Assembly: GCA_903632075.3 (NCBI GenBank)
Contig: CAHIKZ030005404.1
Coordinates: 944,001 to 1,008,000 of the forward strand
Direction of reading: 5' to 3'
DNA: 64,000 bases
From: Acanthosepion pharaonis
Lineage: Eukaryota > Mollusca > Cephalopoda > Sepiida > Sepiidae
Shown: positions 57,031 through 64,000 of the stretch, piece by piece
How positions within the stretch are numbered: the stretch's first letter is position 1
Layout of the letters: every line of letters starts with the position of its first letter
The notes under the pieces: model-generated
What the model saw: the letters and a program-made list of their open reading frames with translations, nothing else
Database searches by the model: none
What the model was told of the DNA's origin: nothing
Position numbers and translations under genes: made by a program

Positions 57031-57780
57031 GAATTAAGCATAGTAGACAGGTGACCCAGAAAAGATTTATTCTTCCAGAGAGATACATTGAAATTGTCTA
57101 GTCATTTTAAGCAATGAAACCATCTTCATCGCATTATAACTGTTACAATTACAAATTGATAATAATAATAATAATAAAAATATCAATAATAATAATAATA
57201 TTACTAATATCAATAATATTTGACATCAATATAATGAAATGACAAAGTAAAAAAATTAAAAGAATTTAAGTAAAAAAAGAAATTTTATAAAAATTAAAAT
57301 TTATAAAAATACACATAAAAAATAATAAAATTAATTAAGAGATAAATAAAGAACCATTTTAGGTAACTAAAAAACCTAAATATGCAAAAATAAATAAATA
57401 TATACAAATATACATATATGTACACATACATACACATACACACAACCACAAACACACACACACACACATGTGTGTCAATAATAATAATAAGAAAAATAAT
57501 AATATAGATAAAGAAAAGAAAATTTTGGGGGTGAGTTTGAATTTAGCGTAGATCACAATCAATTGGTTAATCATGGTAAAGCCCACAAACCTATTTTTGT
57601 TCTGTTTTTTTTTCTCAAAGAAAGAAGTATTCTGCCTTTGAAATTAAATTAATTATTCAATCGTGAGTATTTTAACATTGCCTGAGGAGACACATTTGTA
57701 GTGTTGAAACATAATTGTAATTGTGTAATGATTTTTCACATGTTTTCATTTTAATATCATAAAAAATAATTATATATATA
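57031..57780. other. No gene seen
   Basis: (AAT)n-like blocks at 57155-57215 and 57478-57505, (CA)n at 57445-57475, otherwise AT-rich. Confidence 0.5.
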
Positions 57781-57825
57781 TATATATATATGTGAACATT
57801 GAAGTCAACACTTAGAGGCAACAGG

Positions 57826-57884
57826 CTGTTTCATGCTAGATGTAATTGTCAGGTTACCTGACGATTGTGTCTAGCATGAAACAG
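57826..57884. repeat. 29-bp stem hairpin
   Basis: CTGTTTCATGCTAGATGTAA pairs with TCTAGCATGAAACAG on the right. The arms run inwards to TGTCAGGT/ACCTGACG with about three internal mismatches and almost no loop. Confidence 0.8.
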
Positions 57885-57929
57885 ATATAGATGAAAGGAA
57901 GAGATAACTGTGTAATGAGATATATATAT

Positions 57930-58275
57930 ATATATTCTGTTTATATGTTATTTTTATAGATACAAATATTTAAGTAAATGCTCTGTTTATAATAAACAGT
58001 ATTAATAATATTTGACAACTTGAATGTTTGAGAAAACTCATAGAAAATATGTGTCCACTAACAGGAATCAAACCTGTATCCTACACAGAACTGTCATATA
58101 GCCTGACATGCTATACCATTTAGCTACAGAGGAAGCATCTGGTTATCAAGGTTGAATTACTGATTTAAAGTACAAATTTCCTATGATTTCTATTGAACTC
58201 TCATATCTGCTCAAAGCATATTTTAACGTAAGCAATTGACAACATTTGTTATGAGAATGTCTAAGTCCAACAGTC
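57930..58275 (-). mobile_element. tRNA-derived SINE, copy S4
   Basis: The minus strand shows A-box TAGCTAAATGGTATAGC and B-box GGTTTGATTCCTG (58055-58135), preceded by the CATATCTGCTCAAAGC-type flank seen in reverse at 58210. Its 3' body (AATACTGTTTATTATAAACA) ends at (TA)n. The structure matches Pol III tRNA-type promoters. Confidence 0.75.
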
Positions 58276-58456
58276 CTGTAAATGGCACATCAGGCTATAT
58301 GACTGTCCATGTAGCATACAAGTTTGATTCCTGTCGGAGGGCACATCTTTTCTATAAGATTTCTTAGACATTCAGGGCGGTAAATGTTATTAATACTATT
58401 TATTATATACAAAGCATTTGCTTAAATATTTGTATCTATTAAATAATGTATAAAAA

Positions 58457-58457
<1 letters not shown>
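58276..58457 (+). mobile_element. tRNA-derived SINE, copy S5 (opposite orientation)
   Basis: AAATGGCACATCAGGCTATA...AAGTTTGATTCCTGTCGGAG...TATTTGTATCTATTAAAT, then (TA)n at 58458-58488. Inverted relative to S4, so the two form a head-to-head inverted pair. Confidence 0.7.
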
Positions 58458-58487
<30 letters not shown>

Positions 58488-58491
<4 letters not shown>

Positions 58492-59041
58492 AGGATAAGG
58501 AAACAAATAGGAAATGTTTTGCTTTTATTTAATCTTCATCAGAAAATGAAGTATGAAGTAGAAAAGGAAATTCTGGTATTTTTTGAGTTGCTTGTTTTTC
58601 ATTGGTTAAGCAGACCTCATGTGTTTTCTGTCCTGTCAAACAGTGTTTGTGTGTAGAATTCATGTGTGTTTGTGTATCACAGTTCTAGTTGGGCTATATG
58701 GTAATTGTTGGATAATATGTGTGCATTTGAGCGTCTATTGGGCGTTTTCATCTATATGTCCATATGTTGATTGGGGGAGATGTTTTGTGTGAGAATGAAA
58801 GAAATTAGGTTACACCAGTTGTGGTTGTAGGTAGATGTATCTTGGATTCTTTAAGTATAGATTTTATAAAAGTTGGGGATATAATAAAGCGTGTTTAATG
58901 TGTGTTTATAGATAGAAAAACATTTATCAGGAGACCTTCTAAGTATTTTTTCTGTAAGGATTATGTTCTTTTCTAATTAGAGAAAGAAATGCTAAATTTA
59001 TAAAGGTTTCCGTATTTGTTCCTTATCCTATCCTTCTCTCG
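58488..59041 (+). mobile_element. Repeat family C element with inverted 20-bp ends
   Basis: Begins GATAGGATAAGGAAACAAAT and ends with its complement ATTTGTTCCTTATCCTATC (59021-59041). The interior parallels 38848-39145 (CATTGGTTAAGCAGACCTCA, GTCCATATGTTGATTGG). 554 bp, no coding sequence. Confidence 0.6.
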
Positions 59042-59080
59042 GATTCTTATCCATATTTGATCTATATTCCATCCCAATTC

Positions 59081-59082
<2 letters not shown>

Positions 59083-59170
<88 letters not shown>
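59083..59170. repeat. (TA)n microsatellite
   Basis: Roughly 43 TA units with one TG change. Confidence 0.95.
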
Positions 59171-59174
<4 letters not shown>

Positions 59175-59175
<1 letters not shown>

Positions 59176-59480
59176 TATTTTCTGTTTATACATTATTTTT
59201 ATAAATACAAATATTTAAGTAAATGCTCCGTTTATAATAAACATTATTAGCAATTTTTACCAGCCTGAATGTGCTAGAAATTTCATAGAAAATATGTGTC
59301 CTCTGACAGGAATCACACTTGTATCCTACACAGAACTGTCATATAACCTGACATGCTAAGTCCAAATTACTGTTTTTAAACTACAACTTCCCCATGATTT
59401 TTTTGAACACTCATATCTGCTCAAAGCGTATCTTAACATAAAGAATAAGGAAATAACAGCATATATTATGAAAAAGACTA
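59175..59480 (-). mobile_element. tRNA-derived SINE, copy S6
   Basis: Same body as S4 (TACAAATATTTAAGTAAATG, GGAATCACACTTGTATCC). An internal deletion removes the A-box part after GACATGCTAAGTC at about 59355. Confidence 0.65.
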
Positions 59481-59494
59481 AGTCTGACAATTAT

Positions 59495-59740
59495 TTTAAT
59501 ATATTTTCTGTTTATACATTATTTTTTATAGATACAAATATTTAAGTAAATACTGTGTATAATAAATAGTATTAACTACATTTAACACCCTGAAAGTCCA
59601 AGAAATTTCATAGAAAATATGTATCCTCCAACAGGAATCAAACCTGTATCCTACACAGAACTGTCATTTGGCCCGACATGCTATACCACTTAGCCACAGA
59701 GGAAGCATCTGGTCAGCAAAGTCCATTGTCAGACTTAGTG
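59495..59740 (-). mobile_element. tRNA-derived SINE, copy S7
   Basis: The minus strand gives A-box GTGGCTAAGTGGTATAGC and B-box GGTTTGATTCC (59635-59705). Ends shortly before the (TA)n at 59747. Lies in direct tandem with S6. Confidence 0.72.
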
Positions 59741-59741
59741 C

Positions 59742-59746
<5 letters not shown>

Positions 59747-59795
<49 letters not shown>

Positions 59796-59816
59796 CACTC
59801 ACACTGATTATTTGTG

Positions 59817-59860
<44 letters not shown>

Positions 59861-59885
59861 GCACACACACACACACACACTCACA
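59747..59885. repeat. (TA)n / (AC)n compound microsatellites
   Basis: (TA)n at 59747-59789 and 59820-59852, (CA)n at 59853-59885; CTCACACTGATTA follows each, so the pair is a local duplication. Confidence 0.9.
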
Positions 59886-60039
59886 CTGATTAAGTATATG
59901 TGAACAAATACTCTTTTATGCAGATTTCCAATCAATCAATGTTTTGGTAGCAATTTAATGGATATAGGCATTTAAAGACAGTCTTGCAGACCTGCTAAGT
60001 TTCATTACATGCATTAGAATGGTAAAGAAAGGTGATTTT

Positions 60040-60265
60040 CTTTTTATCAATTCACCCCAAGCAAGGCAATAAGAGTTACTGAGAGTGAATGAAAACGTTG
60101 AGGAGAATGAAAGAACATTAAAAGAACAAAATTCAAGGAGACAGAAGATGATTATTGATGTTACATTTAAATTTTTGAAGATTGTAGTTGACAAGGAAAC
60201 AAGAAGAGTTCCACAGGTGATAAATGCAAAAGAAGAAACTATCAGAATAAAACTTCTGCCTAAAC
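60040..60265 (+). repeat. Dispersed repeat family B, copy 2
   Basis: TGATTATTGATGTTACATTT...AAGAAGAGTTCCACAGG...CAAAAGAAGAAACTATC parallels 38545-38720. The upstream TCAATTCACCCCAAGCAAGG matches 43630. A 74-codon Lys/Glu-rich frame at 60085 is too short and family-less to call coding. Confidence 0.5.
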
Positions 60266-60749
60266 TTAGCAACTTCAACTGTAAACTGGTACTGTGCCTA
60301 AAATTGTGAATTTGAGGTACTAAAGATGAAAGTTCATCAAAATAATTATCATAAAATATGTATATAAAATGAACAGGAAAGCTATATTATAGTTGTGGGA
60401 AAGTGATGTCGGAGTTTGTCTATCTCTAGATACATAGCAGAAGTGATGCAATATTCAATGGAATAATAGCAAACTTATAAAAATGGAAGATAGATTCTGG
60501 CTAGAAGAATTGTAACTATGAAACAGCCATGGTCATTGGTGCTAGACAGGTGGGCCTGAGTATTTAAAAAACTACTGATGACAAATAATTTGTTTTTCAT
60601 CATAGGTTAAAGAATCTATTGATTTAACTACATATATATGAAGTTTAATTTTAAATTTGTGTTAATTGCAAATAAAAAAATGAATTCCTGCAAACAAAGG
60701 TGGACAAACATGGACAAAGTTGTCTGCAATAAGATGAAGTGTCAAAAAG

Positions 60750-61375
60750 ACAGTTTTTCCCTTGACACCACTATTATTTTAACTACCTTCACTTCTTGGC
60801 AATGTTTATTGTTTTAAAAAGTGATGATTAGAAGTTTAATAAAAACTAAACATATGAAAGTGAATTTATACATTTTCTTTGTTCTTGGGAATTGACAGCA
60901 AAAATAATAAACACTATTTATTTAGTAGATTATTTATTGGAATGGTTGGCAAAACATTGGCTAATTGCCAATTGATTCAAACTTTATAAAATGGTAAATA
61001 AAGATTTCATTATAATTGGTTCACATATTTTAATAATTTAGTAAATATTTATAAATTTATAAATAAAAAATTGTTTTCCTATTTATTTCTTTATAAATTG
61101 TTAAATGATAAGTTGCATGAGTTTTAATACAATTGTATTAGTTTTTAGAATGTTTTAAATATAAAATTATTCTTGTAAATAAACAAACCATTAAATAAAT
61201 TGTGTTTAATATTTTTGTTGTAAATTCTCAAGAAGAAAAAAATCTGTAAATTGATTTTCATCATACATTTAGGTTTTATTCCAATTTTAATCATTGCTTT
61301 TTAAAATGATAAACATTGTCAAAAGGTAGTTAAAAAAGCAATGTCAATGGAAAAACCATCCTTTTTACACTATGT
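60750..61375. mobile_element. Foldback (long inverted repeat) element, copy 2
   Basis: The left arm 60750-60950 (CCCTTGACACCACTATTATT, AAAAAGTGATGATTAGAAG) is the reverse complement of 61185-61375 (TTTTAATCATTGCTTTTT, GCAATGTCAATGG) over about 190 bp with moderate divergence. It matches 15600-16215. AT-rich spacer of about 235 bp, no ORF. Confidence 0.65.
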
Positions 61376-61967
61376 CTTATAACAGGCATGTTCATCCATG
61401 TTTGCTCAAAAATGCTTTTTAATAAGACTATTATTTTGCCTTCATTAAATGATTATGTTATCTCTCCTGGCATTCATGTTGTCCTCCCGACATAAAAATG
61501 CTGATACATATTTGAATACTTGCCTTGCAGTTAGCTACACTATCATCTCAATCATTTATTCAACATTGCAGCAAGTGAATCCAAGCACTTCACCTCCTTG
61601 TTGAAGTAGGGTGGGGCATTAGTCTCCCTTGGCAGATGTTACATTACTGATAGAGTGAGGAGAAATGACTGTCAAAGGCCAATGATATTGATCCTCTTTT
61701 TACCATCACCACAAGAAACCTGGGATCAAAGTATTTTGAACGAGTGGTGATAATTTACCTTAATTGGTACCAGACTCTCTTGCAGTTTAAGGGTTCTAAC
61801 CTAAGCCAAGAAATCCTCATGTCTATAAATATTAGACATACCCTCTGCTAACACAACAGTAATTATAAAAAAAATACGCTCTCATCCATATACATGCACA
61901 CACACACACACACGTGTCTGTAGGATGCATAATAATACATATAATAGTATACAAAACAAAAATGGAG
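61376..61967. other. No gene assigned
   Basis: 61540-61760 is a GC-balanced, SINE-like stretch (GTAGGGTGGGGCATTAGTCT; GAGTGAGGAGAAATGACTGT) of unknown identity; (CA)n at 61897-61912. Confidence 0.4.
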
Positions 61968-62092
61968 ATGATGAAACAAAGGGGAAAAACTATAAATGAC
62001 ATGTTTCAGCAACATCTGTTGGTCTTGTATTCTTCAGATCAGAAGACCAACAGATGTCAGCAAATATGTTGTTTATAGCTCATTCACTTTGC
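61968..62092. mobile_element. Foldback element of about 125 bp
   Basis: The left arm ATGAAACAAAGGGGAAAAAC...CAACATCTGTTGGTCTT pairs with the right arm AAGACCAACAGATGTCAGC...TTTGCCTCAT over about 55 bp, loop around 62030-62040. The ACATCTG(T/C)TGG core links it to 32901-33057. Confidence 0.7.
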
Positions 62093-62104
62093 CTCATAAT
62101 CTTC

Positions 62105-62105
<1 letters not shown>

Positions 62106-62155
<50 letters not shown>
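62106..62155. repeat. (TA)n microsatellite
   Basis: About 25 TA units adjoining the Tc1-like element. Confidence 0.95.
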
Positions 62156-62156
<1 letters not shown>

Positions 62157-62158
62157 TA

Positions 62159-63797
62159 CAGTCAAAAAGTTTGGGAATACCTTTCATTTCTTTAAAAAAA
62201 AAACACCATAAAATGAAATATTTTGTATTTTTTCAAGTAGAAGATAAAATTTCATTAACTACAGTGTATTTGTTTTTATTTTGTAGTCTTTCTCTAAAAT
62301 CCTAACTACCAAAATATTCAAATTTGGATTCATCCTCAATAAATTTTGCTAAATTATGAATATTTTGTATAAGAAACATATATTGTTTTCACTATTAACC
62401 TGTTCAATAGACTTTTTGAGATTACTAAAATTTTCAACTTAGTTAAATGTTATTACAACACTGACTAATGTTGTAAACAAAACATATGTAACTTTTTCTG
62501 TTCAAAGAAGAAAAAGATTGTGCCATGACAAAATCATTTCCCTATTTTAAGTAATTTACACAAAATGGCAAAATCAAAGCAACTAAACAGCATTTTCCGA
62601 TTGTAAGTAAATTGCACAAAATTGCAAAAACAAAAAGCAACCAAACACAGGTGAGGACACAAATTGAAAATTTTATTCAAAGAAGGCTACTCTCAAAAGC
62701 AAATTGCCAAAAAAGTAGATTTCTAGACATGGAATACAATATTCATTACAAAGAGAGTTAGAAACTGGCTCAAATGTTAAGAGAAAAAGAGCTGGAGTAC
62801 CAAAAGTGACAACTGCTGATGAAGATAAACACTTGAATATTGAAAACAAAAGAAATAGAAGAAAAATTGCTCCAGAGTTGACAGTTGAACTTAATTCCTT
62901 GCAACAACAACCAATGTTACTCTCAACTGAGAAAAATCAACTTAGATCAACATGGCTCAGGGGCAGTATAGCCATCACAAAACCCCTGTTACAGAAGGTG
63001 AATAAGCGGAAAAGACTGTTATGAGCAAAAAAAAAGCATAAAAGCTGGCCAGTGAAAGAGTGGTAAAATATATTGTGGACAGACGTGTTCAAATTTGAAC
63101 ATTTGGCAGTAAGAGGAGAATGTACGTGAGAAGAAAGCCAGAGAATAATACTGAATGATGAATATGTGCCTCTAACAGTTAAGCATGGTGCTGGGTGTGT
63201 TATGGGATGGGAGTGTTTTGGGGAGAGATGGCTGGTGATTTGATTCAGGTCAAGGGAATCATAAAAAAAGAACAGTATCATTCAATTTTGCAAAGACATG
63301 CTATATTATCTGATTTACTCATAGTTGGAAAATATTAACCTTTCAATAAGACAATGATCAAAAAAACTTTTGTAAATTACGTCAAAATTACTTCATGTTA
63401 AAAAAAGGTTAAATTATGATTTGACCAATCTGAATCTCTCTCCCATTAAATTATATGGGGTGAATTGAATAGGAGAGTTCAATGAGCATAAGCAAAGTAT
63501 GGGAGTGAGCTTTTTTTCACTACTTGAAGAATGCTTGGGAAGGTCTGCCATCTACTGTTGGAAAGAATTTCAAGAATTTGTAAAACAGTAATTAGGGTAT
63601 GTGGTGGTTTTATTGATGAAAACAAAATATGATGCTGTTGTATGATAATTTTTTTTTAGTTAAGTGCTTATTTTTTTGTCAAAATAAAAGCAAATAGAAT
63701 GTAGTTACTGAAACATTATCTTTTACTTTAACAAATAAAAAATATCTCATTTTAAGTTGTTTTTAAAGAAATGCACGTAGGCCGAAACTTTTTGCTG
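62159..63797 (+). mobile_element. Tc1-like transposon, decayed
   Basis: The left end CAGTCAAAAAGTTTGGGAAT (preceded by TA) is matched by the right end, whose complement is CAGCAAAAAGTTTCGGCC; both lead into CATTTCTTTAAAAA. The length of 1.64 kb suits Tc1. The + strand holds transposase remnants: RGISISLQRELETGSNVKRK and KVTTADEDKHL (HTH region), LWTDVFKFE (63073, first catalytic D), VKHGAGCVMGWECFGE (usually VKHGGGSVMVWGCF), Q-stop-DNDQK (63346; usually QQDNDPKH), and SLLEECLGRS. Multiple stops and frameshifts, so inactive. Confidence 0.82.
62650..63640 (+). pseudogene. Tc1-like transposase pseudogene
   Basis: Coding remnant inside 62159-63797. The longest uninterrupted piece is 62806-63021 (MTTADEDKHLNIENKRNRRK). 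The two visible catalytic aspartates correspond to WTD at 63075-63083 and DND near 63350. Stops follow KRKRLL at 63022 and within the QQDNDPKH motif. Confidence 0.75.
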
Positions 63798-64000
63798 CAG
63801 TGAATCTCTTGATTGACTTGACCAAACTTCAGAATTTTGTTTAATATCACTCATCATCATTATTATTGATGGCAAATGCAGAAAGAAAATTACAAGAACT
63901 CCTACAGAAGGTAGCAAAAGGAAGCAAAAAGAAAGGAGTAAGCATCAATTGAAAGAAGACATAAAAAACATGGTTGTTAGCAAAAGGGACAGCCCAATAT
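63798..64000. other. No gene seen
   Basis: Flank of the Tc1-like element with a CATCATCATTATTATT stretch, then A/G-rich sequence to the window end. Confidence 0.5.

Noticed and set aside
58055..58135. Functional tRNA gene (minus strand)
   Set aside because: A and B boxes are present, but no full cloverleaf can be drawn and the same segment is repeated with the same flanking body, so it is a SINE head.

Overview
This is a eukaryotic, AT-rich (by eye about 70%), intron- and repeat-laden window. The single host gene I can assign confidently is TOMM20, encoding the mitochondrial outer-membrane import receptor Tom20. It has five coding exons on the + strand between 10534 and 31490 and a predicted protein of 148 aa. 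Its most conserved segment (GYCIYFDRKRRSDP) matches vertebrate Tom20, but the linker and C-terminus differ. Together with kilobase introns, abundant (TA)n and the mixture of repeats, this points to an invertebrate, probably a mollusc and possibly a cephalopod. That placement is an inference.

Layout. 32-7338: an apparently full-length but dead non-LTR retrotransposon of the L1/Tx1 type, with a 15-bp target-site duplication, a 5' UTR with three GTCGGCCATTTT repeats, ORF1 with a CCHC knuckle, ORF2 (endonuclease, reverse transcriptase, C-terminal CCHC) and a 3' UTR. 7339-10533: gene-free AT-rich DNA leading to the TOMM20 start. 10534-31490: TOMM20, whose introns hold a 5S-rRNA/tRNA-like SINE family, a pogo-type MITE, a long foldback element, a LINE 3' fragment and two Helitron helicase fragments. 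31491-47400: TOMM20 3' flank, mariner-derived MITEs, tRNA-derived SINEs, a mariner pseudogene, a large imperfect palindrome around 41480, and several LINE C-terminal fragments. 47846-49146: a minisatellite built of 141-bp units, each a trimer of related monomers. 49150-57100: polypurine tracts, an internally deleted mariner, a 22-bp-type minisatellite interrupted by a TIR element, a 147-bp tandem repeat, and two short unexplained ORFs. 57800-64000: a cluster of tRNA-derived SINEs in both orientations, foldback elements and a decayed Tc1-like transposon with recognisable terminal repeats.

Functionally there is no multi-gene system. The picture is one housekeeping gene intact within a dense graveyard of transposable elements: L1/Tx1, CR1/Jockey-like and other LINEs, Tc1/mariner, pogo, Helitron, SINEs, MITEs and satellites. 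The most unusual structures are the chimeric 5S/tRNA-like SINE, the trimeric 141-bp satellite, the palindrome whose loop resembles the 3' tail of the L1/Tx1 element, and repeated foldback families. No prokaryotic features, CRISPR arrays or stand-alone tRNA or rRNA genes were seen.
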